Of a stretch of DNA of 12,967 bases, positions 1-7,249 are shown in pieces (the stretch's first letter is position 1; each line of letters opens with the position of its first letter). The notes under the pieces were generated by a model. That model saw only the letters and a list, made by a program, of their open reading frames with translations. It did not search any database and was not told where the DNA came from. The stretch is from VGKP01 sp964578345 (GTDB taxonomy: Archaea; Nanobdellota; Nanobdellia; Pacearchaeales; GW2011-AR1): assembly GCA_964578345.1 (NCBI GenBank), contig CAZOCP010000018.1, forward strand, positions 1-12,967, in the 5' to 3' direction. Made by a program: the position numbers and the translations under genes.

Positions 1-43
1 AACTACGGTTCTTGACGGCCGTCAAGGATACTCAATCCTTGAG
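1..43. repeat. overlapping palindromes at window start
   Basis: A perfect 16-base palindrome, CTTGACGGCCGTCAAG, lies at 11-26. It overlaps a second inverted repeat at 22-42 (TCAAGGAT, five-base loop, ATCCTTGA). They share bases 22-26, so only one can fold at a time. The stretch runs straight into the 29-base repeat at 44-72. It lies downstream of the matrixin-like gene, so it could end that transcript or be the edge of a mobile-element remnant. The sequence does not decide between these. Confidence 0.5.
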
Positions 44-72
44 GGGCGCGGTTTGAACCGCATTTCTGACAT
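44..72. repeat. 29-base dispersed repeat, copy A
   Basis: Bases 44-72 are identical to 1824-1852. The unit contains the self-complementary GCGGTTTGAACCGC. Copy A carries only the right half of the larger folded element seen at 1803-1849. The left half is replaced by unrelated palindromes. The last base of the repeat is the first base of the (complemented) stop codon of the matrixin-like gene, so that gene's end abuts or was set by the repeat. Confidence 0.75.
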
Positions 73-1004
73 CATGCCAAGGCACTTGATACAAAAAGGT
101 CTACTTTATTATTGTCCTCTGATATCTCTGCACTGTTATCTAAGAGATTTATAACAAAGGAGACTTTTTGTGTGTCTTCAGGTATTTTTAGATTTTTTAC
201 ATTCAGACTTTTTCTTTCTGCAATATTTAATTCATTTATATCGAACTTTTTGATTTCAACATTGTCTGTCATAACCAACAATTCTACATCTTTTACTGAA
301 ACCAACCCGATATTAGATACAGTAACTTTAAATGATAAATACCGCCCAGTTTTATTGGCTGTTAATTCTGTTAATGCTATGTCTGGAAGAGGTTTTACTG
401 AATATATTTCATTTATTGTGTCTATTATTCCTTGATCTAATGACTGTTTGCAAGCTGTTACTGGATACATTATGCTATTAGTATCTGATGTGTGATCGAA
501 ACCTAGAGCATGCAGAATTTCATGAAGTGCTATAATCGGAGAATCGCAAGAGTGGGATTTAAATAGTGATATCTTTCCTTCTTTGATTATATAATAAATA
601 GATGTGTTTAATACTATAGTTGGGCCCCCTTCTCCGGCAATAAAGTGCCTGTTTTGTTCAGCCGGATGCGAGACTTCGGAACATAGAATCTTCAACTCTG
701 AATCTTCCCCTTTGGGTACAAAAGCGAGCACTGTTTTTTCTGAGATAATTGATAAAGCATTAACAACCTCGCTCTGTTTTTCTACACTGCAGGAAGAGTC
801 TATACTATAGCTGATTGTACTATTAACATAACGCATCTTTGGATAGAATTGCACTGCTTTTTGTATATTTTCTACTTTAATAGATTCATGAGCCACAGGT
901 TTGAAATTTACTGTTTCTTTATTTATTTCCTCAAACATTATGTAAATTCCAAATCCTGCTCCTATTAACAAAAAGAAAATAGCCAAAGTTTCTCCTATTC
1001 TCAT
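72..1004 (-). CDS. membrane-anchored matrixin-like metalloprotease with CARDB-like domain
   Basis: 310 aa. Residues about 7-24 form one hydrophobic segment right after MRIGET, a signal anchor that would place the rest outside the membrane. The catalytic part carries the metzincin zinc motif HEILHALGFDH at 161-171 (three His ligands, catalytic Glu162) and a Met-turn, SIMYP, at 177-181. This is the signature of matrixin (M10-like) zinc peptidases. From about 207 the chain is beta-rich (DIALTEL, SFKVTVSNIG, SEDNNKVDLFV), typical of a CARDB/Ig-like adhesion domain. The substrate is unknown; a role at the cell surface, in attachment or in envelope turnover is inference. ATG 1004 is the only start that keeps the anchor. 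A TATA-like TTTATAAA about 25 bases upstream suits a leaderless mRNA, divergent from archease. Confidence 0.85.
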   Translation of the reverse strand: MRIGETLAIFFLLIGAGFGIYIMFEEINKETVNFKPVAHESIKVENIQKAVQFYPKMRYVNSTISYSIDSSCSVEKQSEVVNALSIISEKTVLAFVPKGEDSELKILCSEVSHPAEQNRHFIAGEGGPTIVLNTSIYYIIKEGKISLFKSHSCDSPIIALHEILHALGFDHTSDTNSIMYPVTACKQSLDQGIIDTINEIYSVKPLPDIALTELTANKTGRYLSFKVTVSNIGLVSVKDVELLVMTDNVEIKKFDINELNIAERKSLNVKNLKIPEDTQKVSFVINLLDNSAEISEDNNKVDLFVSSALA

Positions 1005-1019
1005 TGCATCGTGAAATTA

Positions 1020-1048
1020 ATAATGTTTATAAAACTTTTTAAAAGGCA
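1020..1048. promoter_or_regulatory. divergent TATA boxes for the protease and archease genes
   Basis: Only 60 bases separate the two divergent start codons. A TTTATAAAA-like box at about 1025-1034, read on the minus strand, lies about 25 bases from the protease ATG. CTTTTTAAAAG at 1035-1045 lies about 20-30 bases before the archease ATG at 1065. That distance is typical of archaeal TATA to transcription start, implying leaderless messages for both genes. The boxes are practically adjacent, so the two promoters could compete for TBP/TFB. Confidence 0.5.
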
Positions 1049-1064
1049 CTGTCTTTGTTTTTAG

Positions 1065-1472
1065 ATGAAACCGCCATTTGTTTTTCTGCCTCATACAGCA
1101 GATATTAAATTCCAAGCTTTTGGAGATACTATAAATGAATTATTTGAAAATGTCACAAAGGCAGTGGCTGATTATTTGGGTGGGGGGATGAAAATAGGCT
1201 CGACAATTGGTAGAGTGATTCAGCTGCAGGGAAGAGACAAAGAGTCTTTGTTATATTCATATATTGATGAATTACTGTATCTGCTTGATGCTGAGAATTT
1301 TGTTGTATCTAAAGCTTTAGTAAATGTAAGAGGAAATAATCTAATGGCTGAGCTTTACGGAGATAATGCTGAAAAGTATCATCTTCAGCATATTAAGGCT
1401 GCTACTTACTCAGAGATGGAAATAAAGAAAAAAGATGGCAAGTGGGAAGCATTGGCAGTACTAGATGTGTAG
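1065..1472 (+). CDS. archease, RtcB activator
   Basis: 135 aa, the usual archease length. Characteristic pieces are the N-terminal FLPHTADIKFQAFG (Asp13 and neighbours), a central SYIDELLYLLDAENF and a C-terminal KAATYSEMEI...LAVLDV with a near-terminal Asp134. The family's acidic residues bind the metal that promotes guanylylation of RtcB. Archease makes the tRNA-splicing ligase RtcB a multiple-turnover enzyme and widens its NTP use. rtcB lies downstream on the same strand at 1928, but a minus-strand gene and a palindrome block separate the pair, so they probably use separate promoters. The TATA-like box is about 25 bases upstream with no Shine-Dalgarno. The assignment is secure from motifs and neighbourhood. 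Confidence 0.93.
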   Translation: MKPPFVFLPHTADIKFQAFGDTINELFENVTKAVADYLGGGMKIGSTIGRVIQLQGRDKESLLYSYIDELLYLLDAENFVVSKALVNVRGNNLMAELYGDNAEKYHLQHIKAATYSEMEIKKKDGKWEALAVLDV

Positions 1473-1476
1473 ACCT

Positions 1477-1722
1477 CTAATCATTTAATGCCCCATATGA
1501 TGAAGGCCTCTCATGAAAAGACATGCGGAATTCTGTAAATTCAGATAAACCTATATTATTTAGAAAGATTCTTTTTTTATTATAGTCCTGTTGGTATGCT
1601 GGAACAGAAGGCCCATAGACTTTTTTTATTACTTCGTCAACTATAAGTGCAGCTTCATGATATACGGTTCCTTCTAAAACAAGTGTTTTTTCCAAAGCTA
1701 TACGAACGAATTCTCTGTTCAT
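1477..1722 (-). CDS. small hypothetical protein
   Basis: 81 aa, family not recognised. The chain starts MNREFVRIALEKTL, with a helical, amphipathic first half (EAALIVDEVIKKVYG). A basic, polar middle (DYNKKRIFLNN) follows, and the tail is low in hydrophobics. It has no signal peptide, membrane segment or Cys pairs. It converges on archease with four bases between the stops. Its upstream side is the palindrome block, and I see no clear TATA box before ATG 1722, so expression is doubtful. It reads like a real or recently real protein rather than a shadow, because no strong frame opposes it on the plus strand. The start could also lie further in. Confidence 0.4.
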   Translation of the reverse strand: MNREFVRIALEKTLVLEGTVYHEAALIVDEVIKKVYGPSVPAYQQDYNKKRIFLNNIGLSEFTEFRMSFHERPSSYGALND

Positions 1723-1737
1723 TTTTCTATGTTATCA

Positions 1738-1796
1738 AAAAAACGATGCGCCACCTCGCCTTAAAAGGCGAGGTTTGTGATGGGCGCTCGTTTTTT
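1738..1796. repeat. long imperfect hairpin with T-runs on both sides
   Basis: The outer arms AAAAAACGA (1738-1746) and TCGTTTTTT (1788-1796) pair. After one bulged T, GCGCC (1748-1752) pairs with GGCGC (1783-1787). The inner stem CCTCGCC (1754-1760) pairs with GGCGAGG (1767-1773) around a TTAAAA loop. Read on either strand the structure ends in a run of six or seven T, so it resembles a two-way terminator. The inner stem also resembles the right-end hairpin of IS200/IS605 elements read on the minus strand. It lies directly upstream of the small gene at 1477-1722. Confidence 0.6.
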
Positions 1797-1802
1797 GGAT
1801 GC

Positions 1803-1852
1803 TCAGAAATGCAGCGCCCTAAAGGGCGCGGTTTGAACCGCATTTCTGACAT
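1803..1852. repeat. three-way-junction palindrome containing dispersed repeat copy B
   Basis: TCAGAAATGC (1803-1812) is exactly complementary to GCATTTCTGA (1840-1849). Between them sit two further inverted repeats: GCGCCC-TAAA-GGGCGC (1814-1829) and GGTTTGAACC (1830-1839). Together they form a cloverleaf-like three-way junction in which nearly every base pairs. Bases 1824-1852 are repeated exactly at 44-72. On the minus strand the CGCCC-TTTA-GGGCG loop matches the style of IS200/IS605 right-end hairpins. It is most likely a solo mobile-element end or a dispersed structured repeat. Confidence 0.6.
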
Positions 1853-1890
1853 GATAATTTATTTAAGATGAGATATATGCTCAACAATAC

Positions 1891-1900
1891 TATTTTTAAA
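1891..1900 (+). promoter_or_regulatory. TATA-like box for rtcB
   Basis: TATTTTTAAA lies about 28-36 bases before the rtcB ATG at 1928. This places the expected transcription start within a few bases of the start codon, so rtcB probably has a leaderless message and does not depend on read-through from archease. Confidence 0.45.
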
Positions 1901-1927
1901 CCTTTGCATCTTCTATTTTTATAGAAA

Positions 1928-3346
1928 ATGCTAAAAAAAATTGATAAGAACACTTGGGAGATTGAAAGAACTAATAATATGATTGTTCCGGGAGTAATAT
2001 TTGCTTCTGAAAAGCTTATTGAAAGTATAAAAAAAGATGGGAAGACTATTGAACAGATTAAGAACGTAGCGCATCTTTCTGGAATTGTCAAGAATTCTAT
2101 CGCAATGCCTGATGCTCATCAGGGGTATGGTTTTCCGATAGGGGGTGTTGCCGCTTTTGATTTGAAAAATGGAATAATTTCGCCCGGCGGAGTAGGATAT
2201 GACATAAATTGTGGAGTTAGATTGCTAGTAACTAATCTTGAAAAAGACGAATTTCTCGTAAAACGAGAGGCAGTAATAAATGATTTATTTAATAAGGTGC
2301 CTGCAGGTGTTGGAAAAGAAAGCGAATTTAAGTTATCTGATGAGGAACTAAATGAAGTGCTTGAGAAAGGAGCAAAATGGGCTGTTGGAAAAGGATATGC
2401 TACTAAAGAGGATATAGAAAGAACTGAGGATGAAGGATGTATATCTGGAGCAGATGCAAAAAAAGTATCTCAAAAAGCAAAGGCTCGCGGACGCTCTCAG
2501 CTTGGCAGTCTTGGGTCTGGAAATCATTTTCTTGAGATACAAGAAGTAGAGAGTATATTTGATAAAACTACAGCAAAAATTTTTGGAATTTGGGGAAATG
2601 GCCAGATTGCGATTATGATTCATTCTGGAAGCAGAGGACTAGGGCACCAAACTGCTTCAGATTATATCCATAAAATGGAAAAAGAATACGGATTCAAACA
2701 TCTTCCAGATAGAGAACTTGCCTGCGCTCCTATTGAATCTCAGTTGGGAAAAGATTATCAATCAGCTATGGCTTCAGCTGCTAATTTTGCATTTGCCAAT
2801 CGCCAGCTGATAACTTATCAAATAAGAAAGACTTTAAAAAAGTATTTTAATAAAATAAAAATAGATTTAGTTTATGATATCGCGCATAACATTGCAAAAT
2901 TTGAAGAGCACGAGATTGAAGGAGAGATAAATATGCTGTGCGTGCATAGAAAAGGAGCTACTCGCTCTTTTGGTCCGGGAAGAAAAGAAATTCCTGAAAT
3001 TTACCGAGAAATTGGCTGCCCTATATTTATTCCAGGAAGTATGGGGACTTTTTCATATGTTTTAGTTGGCACGAAAAAAGCCGAAAAATTATCATTCGGC
3101 TCGACTGCCCATGGAGCCGGAAGGATACTGTCAAGGGCATATGCAATAAAGAATATAAAATTAGAGAATATCCAGAAAGAACTTGCATTGAAAAATGTGG
3201 TTGTTAAATCGTACAGTAGAAAAGGAATGATTGAAGAGGCTCCTGAAGCATATAAAGATATAGATGAAGTCGCAAGAGTAAGCGATGAACTTGGGATTGG
3301 AATGCTTGTTGCAAGACTTAAGCCTTTGGCAGTTATAAAGGGATGA
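1928..3346 (+). CDS. rtcB: RNA-splicing ligase RtcB
   Basis: 472 aa, full length for archaeal RtcB. It joins 2',3'-cyclic phosphate and 5'-OH RNA ends using GTP and Mn2+, mainly tRNA exon halves. Visible blocks are MPDAHQGYGFPIGG (60-73), the metal-binding GGVGYDINCG with Cys95, GSLGSGNHF (His200), MIHSGSRGLGH (His232), YDIAHNIAKFEEH (from 316) and GSTAHGAGR with His395, the residue that carries GMP in the family. The Cys, His and GMP-His residues I expected are all present, and the spacing matches the well-studied archaeal enzyme. There is no intein, although RtcB often hosts one. Archease upstream is its known activator. Confidence 0.97.
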   Translation: MLKKIDKNTWEIERTNNMIVPGVIFASEKLIESIKKDGKTIEQIKNVAHLSGIVKNSIAMPDAHQGYGFPIGGVAAFDLKNGIISPGGVGYDINCGVRLLVTNLEKDEFLVKREAVINDLFNKVPAGVGKESEFKLSDEELNEVLEKGAKWAVGKGYATKEDIERTEDEGCISGADAKKVSQKAKARGRSQLGSLGSGNHFLEIQEVESIFDKTTAKIFGIWGNGQIAIMIHSGSRGLGHQTASDYIHKMEKEYGFKHLPDRELACAPIESQLGKDYQSAMASAANFAFANRQLITYQIRKTLKKYFNKIKIDLVYDIAHNIAKFEEHEIEGEINMLCVHRKGATRSFGPGRKEIPEIYREIGCPIFIPGSMGTFSYVLVGTKKAEKLSFGSTAHGAGRILSRAYAIKNIKLENIQKELALKNVVVKSYSRKGMIEEAPEAYKDIDEVARVSDELGIGMLVARLKPLAVIKG

Positions 3347-3444
3347 TAGATGTAGAGTGATAATTATCGAACTTTTGATTATCTCTTCTTTTCAACAGAT
3401 TTTTAAATACTCACTTGATAGATAGTTCATGCTAGGAAGTAACC

Positions 3445-5190
3445 ATGAACAAAAAAAATCAAACTTCGGAGAATCATCTACGCGCCCCTATAGTAACTAT
3501 ATGCGGGCATGTAGATCATGGAAAGACTTCTATTCTTGATTGTTTTAGAGAGACTTCTTTACAAGAACTTGAGGCTGGCGGGATTACGCAGAAGATTAGT
3601 TTTAGCAAATATCCATCTGAGCAGATTTACAAAATGTGTCCACTAATTAATAAGGAAGAAGTAAAAATTGATATTCCTGGATTTTTGTTTATAGACACGC
3701 CGGGGCATGCTGCTTTTACTAATTTACGCAGAAGAGGAGGAAGTCTTGCGGATTTAGCTATTGTAGTTGTGGATATTAAAGAAGGCATCAAACCCCAGAC
3801 CGCCGAGGTTTTTCAGATTTTGAAAGCGCATAAGACGCCTTTTTTAATTGCTTTGAACAAAATTGATAATATTTCTGGATGGAGGAAAAGAGAGGGGTCA
3901 TTGAGAGAATCATTGGAAGGACAAGCAAACCATACTCGCCAAGAATTTGATGAGGCTCTTTTGATTTTTCAGGCTTCTTTGAAAGAGCATGGATTTGATT
4001 CTTCTCTTTATGATGAAGTAAAGGATTTTACGCGTGAAGTTGCTTTGGTGCCGTGTTCTGCGCGCACGAAAGAAGGAATTTCTGAACTTCTATTTGTACT
4101 TTGTGGTATTTGCCAGAAATTTTTGAAAGATAGATTGAAGACTTCTGAAGAGGCAAAGGGAGTTATATTGGAAGTAAAAAAAGACCGCGGGGCAATTTGG
4201 GTAGAGCTTATTCTTTATGATGGGATTTTAAATGAAGGAGACCAGCTTATGGTTGCTAGTTTTGATGAACCTATTCTTGCTAAAGTACGCTGTCTCAGTG
4301 AGATTCTACCTCTTTCCACAAAATATATTTATGTCTCTCAATTAAGGGCAGCAACTGGGGCGAGAGTACAGCTTGCAGCTGATGCTCCAATACAGCCTGG
4401 AATGCCTTTTCAAGAAATCAAAGGAGATTCTTCTCATGTTAAAAATCAATTTAAGAAAGATATTGCGCATGTTCTTGCTTTAGATAAGCAAGGCATTATT
4501 GTGAAAGCGGATTCTTTAGGCAGTTTGGAAGCTCTTCTTATTCTACTACGCCAGGAGCATGTGAAAGTTGTCAGAGCAGGCATAGGAAATATCTCGAAGT
4601 CTGATATAGTTGCGGCGAAAGCGAATTTAGATATTGAACCTTTACATGCTGTTATTCTTGGATTTAATATAGGGATTGAGGAAGATGCAGAAGCTCCCCT
4701 AAATATTAAGGTTATTATGAATGAAGTGGTATATAAGTTGATTGAAGATTTGAAAGTGTGGAGAGAAAAAAGAGATGCTGAATTACGGAAAGAAAAGATA
4801 ATTGGCTTGGCATCTTTGTGCAAGCTTGAAATTCTTCATTCGCATATTTTTAGAAATTCAAATCCTGCAATTTTTGGAATTAGAGTTGTTGCCGGAAAGG
4901 CAAAGACTGGAATTCTTCTGCTTGATGACAAAGGTGAAGAGGTCGCGCGCATTAAATCTTTACAGCTGGATAAAACAAGTCTTCATGAAGTATCTGAAAG
5001 TCAAGAGATAGCCATTGCATTGCCTGGAATTATGTTTGACAGAAGATTGAAAGATGTTAAATATTTATATTCTGACATTTCAAAAAAACAGATTCTGCAA
5101 TTTCACAAGCATGATGATTTGCTTTCTTCTAGAGAATTAAAAGTGCTGGATGAAATTGCTGTTTTAAAAAATGAAGAGCCAAAAAAATAA
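3445..5190 (+). CDS. infB: translation initiation factor aIF5B (IF2-like GTPase)
   Basis: 581 aa, about the usual size of archaeal aIF5B, which lacks the long bacterial/eukaryotic N-terminal extension. The G motifs are clear: P-loop GHVDHGKT (21-28), switch GGITQ (45-49), DTPGH (84-88), NKID (138-141) and CSARTKEG (204-211). Beta-barrel domain II, domain III (IVKADSLGSLEALL) and the C-terminal barrel follow. It promotes ribosomal subunit joining. GGAAG about eight bases before ATG 3445 is a possible ribosome-binding site. TTTTTAAATA at about 3400-3409 is about 40 bases upstream, so a short leader is likely here, unlike its neighbours. It converges on the next gene with three bases between stops. 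Confidence 0.97.
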   Translation: MNKKNQTSENHLRAPIVTICGHVDHGKTSILDCFRETSLQELEAGGITQKISFSKYPSEQIYKMCPLINKEEVKIDIPGFLFIDTPGHAAFTNLRRRGGSLADLAIVVVDIKEGIKPQTAEVFQILKAHKTPFLIALNKIDNISGWRKREGSLRESLEGQANHTRQEFDEALLIFQASLKEHGFDSSLYDEVKDFTREVALVPCSARTKEGISELLFVLCGICQKFLKDRLKTSEEAKGVILEVKKDRGAIWVELILYDGILNEGDQLMVASFDEPILAKVRCLSEILPLSTKYIYVSQLRAATGARVQLAADAPIQPGMPFQEIKGDSSHVKNQFKKDIAHVLALDKQGIIVKADSLGSLEALLILLRQEHVKVVRAGIGNISKSDIVAAKANLDIEPLHAVILGFNIGIEEDAEAPLNIKVIMNEVVYKLIEDLKVWREKRDAELRKEKIIGLASLCKLEILHSHIFRNSNPAIFGIRVVAGKAKTGILLLDDKGEEVARIKSLQLDKTSLHEVSESQEIAIALPGIMFDRRLKDVKYLYSDISKKQILQFHKHDDLLSSRELKVLDEIAVLKNEEPKK

Positions 5191-5193
5191 TAT

Positions 5194-5565
5194 TTATGCC
5201 GCTAAGCTCGTTTCCCCTTCTTCACTTTCATCTTGATATGCGTCCATTACGCTTATTTTTATGTTATCAGAGGAATAAGTTATATTAACGTAGAATTCTG
5301 GAAGATCGCCATTATTATTAAATATCTCAGTCCCTCTTTCAGGATGATATACGCTGTATGATCTTTTCTGTTCTGAGAAATATTTGGCGACTTTGTTACG
5401 TATTAAATCTTCTTCTATTAATTCTTCATTTTGGGCAGGAACTATTACAAAATCCTCAATAGTTTGTTCTTTAAGAAAGTTTTCTATAAACGGCGATTTT
5501 CTTGGATTTATATTTATTCCTGCAACAGTATCTTCAAGATAATCCTTCAAAGTTTTGTATTTCAT
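5194..5565 (-). CDS. hypothetical acidic protein sharing the DGR-target promoter
   Basis: 123 aa, family not recognised. The first half is charged and helical (MKYKTLKDYLEDT, PFIENFLKEQTIEDFV, EELIEEDLIRNKVAKYF). The second half looks like beta strands (SYSVYHPERG, FYVNITYSSDNIKISVMDAY) and ends in an acidic tail (QDESEEGETSLAA). No Cys, signal peptide or membrane segment is present, so a soluble cytoplasmic protein is expected. Its upstream region contains a 26-base segment identical to the one before the DGR target gene at 7624. The TATA-to-ATG spacing of 22 bases is also the same, so the two genes may be expressed together. A functional link with the DGR target is only inference. Confidence 0.75.
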   Translation of the reverse strand: MKYKTLKDYLEDTVAGININPRKSPFIENFLKEQTIEDFVIVPAQNEELIEEDLIRNKVAKYFSEQKRSYSVYHPERGTEIFNNNGDLPEFYVNITYSSDNIKISVMDAYQDESEEGETSLAA

Positions 5566-5893
5566 TATTCTTAATATGATTTAGACTATTTAAATCTTTC
5601 TATTTTGTTACTATCTAATAATCAATACATTAGAGTTTTTAGCTAACTTAAGTGAAGTACTCCTTGCCCTAAAGGGCAAGGCTTCTTGAATGATGTGCGT
5701 CCTGATTCCCCACATAATCCTTGGCAACTCGTTATCTGTTCAAGTTTTTAATCCTTCCGCAAGAAATCTTTGGCTTTGAAGCCAGTGAATTCGATGACTA
5801 TTTAGTTCTGTATGAACTAAAGACAGCGAAGAACTATATGAGAAATAAGATGCACGACACAAACCTTAAAACCCCTGATTACTATTTCATTAT
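5566..5893. other. gap with IS200/IS605-like right-end hairpin
   Basis: This 328-base gap begins with the promoter segment of the minus-strand gene. CCTTGCCC-TAAA-GGGCAAGG (5662-5681) is a perfect 8-bp hairpin. Read on the minus strand it sits in the context TTCAAGAAGCC...GGAG, the layout seen at the right ends of many archaeal IS200/IS605 elements, where it also ends the TnpB guide RNA. Smaller hairpins lie at 5771-5784 and 5801-5821. No intact tnpA or tnpB is present, so this is a solo end or remnant. The right half holds the headless frame at 5718-5900. Confidence 0.5.
5584..5609 (-). promoter_or_regulatory. promoter segment identical to that at 7580-7605
   Basis: Read on the minus strand, this 26-base stretch starts AACAAAATAGAAAG and ends with the TATA box TTTAAATA followed by GTC. 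It is identical to 7580-7605 on the plus strand, and weaker similarity (10 of 13) continues on the upstream side. The TATA box ends 22 bases before ATG 5565, so the message is probably leaderless. The purine-rich AGAAAG just before the TATA box fits a TFB-recognition element. Confidence 0.7.
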
Positions 5894-5900
5894 ATGTTAA
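5718..5900 (+). pseudogene. headless reading frame overlapping the cysS start
   Basis: An open frame of 60 codons runs from just after a stop at 5715-5717 to TAA 5898-5900. Its only plausible early start is TTG 5721, and the first ATG is near the end. The product (ATRYLFKFLILPQEIFGF, then FDDYLVLYELKTAKNYM) is not a family I know. The stop overlaps the cysS ATG (ATGTTAA), an arrangement typical of translationally coupled genes. I infer the tail of a gene whose front was cut off by the IS-like end at about 5660-5715. It could equally be a chance frame, since the opposite strand is also open here. Confidence 0.25.
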
Positions 5901-7249
5901 AAATCTACAATACTCTAACAAGAAAAAAAGAGATTTTTAAGCCCATTGAAAAAGGCGTTGTAGGAATGTACTCATGCGGTCCGACTGTCTACAATTATGC
6001 CCATATAGGAAATCTAAGAACTTATATCTTTAATGATATTCTCAAACGCTCTTTAATATATTTAGGATATAAAGTAACTCATGTAATGAATATCACAGAT
6101 GTAGATGATAAAACAATAAAAGCGTCAGAAGAAGAAAATATCCCGCTAAAGGAATTAACGAGAAAATATGAATCTATTTTACTCAATGACACAAAAGAGC
6201 TAAATATAATTTCTCCAACCAATATTCTTAGAGCAACAGAATCAATTTCAGATATGATAGTTATAATAGAAAAACTACTTAAAAAGGGGTATGCATATAA
6301 AACTTCAGATGGGGTCTATTTCTCTATTAGTAAATTCAAAAAATATGGAAAATTAGCTAATTTACAAAAAATAAATAAAACGAAAGCGCGAATTATTTCT
6401 GACGAATATGATAAATCATCTATTCAGGACTTCGCTCTCTGGAAATTTAATACCCTTGAAGATAGAAATATCTTATGGAATGCTCCTTTCGGAAAAGGCA
6501 GGCCTGGCTGGCATATAGAATGCTCAGCAATGTCTATGAAAATTCTCGGAGAACATATAGATATACATACAGGAGGACAAGACCTTATATTCCCCCACCA
6601 TACAAATGAAATAGCGCAATCAGAAGCGGCTACAGAAAAAAAATTCGTAAATTATTGGATTCATACAGGTTTTCTTAACATGAAAGATAAAAAGATGTCA
6701 AAATCAGATGGTAATATTATAAATCTGCTAGATTTAAAAGAAGAAGGCTACAATCCTATGCACTATCGTTACTTATGCCTGCAGACACATTACAAAAAAC
6801 CATTATATTTTAGCTTTGAAAACTTAGATGCTGCAAAAAATGCCTTCGAACACTTGAAAAGAAGAATTATTGAAATAAAAAAATATAAATTAAAGGGAAA
6901 AGATGAAACCCAAAAATATATAAAACAATTTACTAAAGCAGTAAATGACGATCTTAACATTCCTAAAGCATTGCAAGTCGTCTGGCATTCAATAGATGAT
7001 TTTAACTTTGACCATGAGAAAAAACATATGCTTCTTGAAAAATTTGATGAAGTTCTCGGTTTAGGTATTAAAAATATAAAAGAGGAAGTAATATCTATTC
7101 CAAAAAATATTCAGAATATTATCAATGAAAGAGAAATAATGAGAAAAAACAAGCGCTGGGTAGAGGCAGATATTCTTAGGCAGAGATTAAAAGAAAAAGG
7201 ATATTTAATTGAAGATAGAGCAGAAGGCCCCAAAGTAGGTAAGATATAG
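5894..7249 (+). CDS. cysS: cysteinyl-tRNA synthetase
   Basis: 451 aa, a complete class I enzyme that charges tRNA-Cys. The signature YNYAHIGNLRTY contains the HIGH-type motif at 37-40, and KKMSKSDGN holds KMSKS at 267-271. The four zinc ligands that select cysteine are visible: Cys28 (YSCGPTVY), Cys210 (WHIECSAM), His235 (FPHHTNE) and Glu239. The C-terminal helical part (DDLNIPKALQ...RWVEADILRQRL, then GYLIEDRAEGPKVGKI) is the usual anticodon-binding domain with the conserved GYxIEDxxxGP ending. The start MLKIYNTLTRKKEIF agrees with the family. Upstream, CCTTAAAACC about 25-30 bases before ATG may be the TATA box. Codon use is AT-rich like the rest of the window. Confidence 0.97.
   Translation: MLKIYNTLTRKKEIFKPIEKGVVGMYSCGPTVYNYAHIGNLRTYIFNDILKRSLIYLGYKVTHVMNITDVDDKTIKASEEENIPLKELTRKYESILLNDTKELNIISPTNILRATESISDMIVIIEKLLKKGYAYKTSDGVYFSISKFKKYGKLANLQKINKTKARIISDEYDKSSIQDFALWKFNTLEDRNILWNAPFGKGRPGWHIECSAMSMKILGEHIDIHTGGQDLIFPHHTNEIAQSEAATEKKFVNYWIHTGFLNMKDKKMSKSDGNIINLLDLKEEGYNPMHYRYLCLQTHYKKPLYFSFENLDAAKNAFEHLKRRIIEIKKYKLKGKDETQKYIKQFTKAVNDDLNIPKALQVVWHSIDDFNFDHEKKHMLLEKFDEVLGLGIKNIKEEVISIPKNIQNIINEREIMRKNKRWVEADILRQRLKEKGYLIEDRAEGPKVGKI

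Noticed and set aside
1828..1841. GCGGTTTGAACCGC as a tRNA T-arm or B-box (GGTTCAAA)
   Set aside because: The loop would be too short for a T-arm, and no acceptor or anticodon stem surrounds it. It is part of the palindromic repeat.
4446..4823. 125-codon minus-strand frame inside the aIF5B gene
   Set aside because: It is a shadow of a fully conserved plus-strand gene, with no promoter and no family features.
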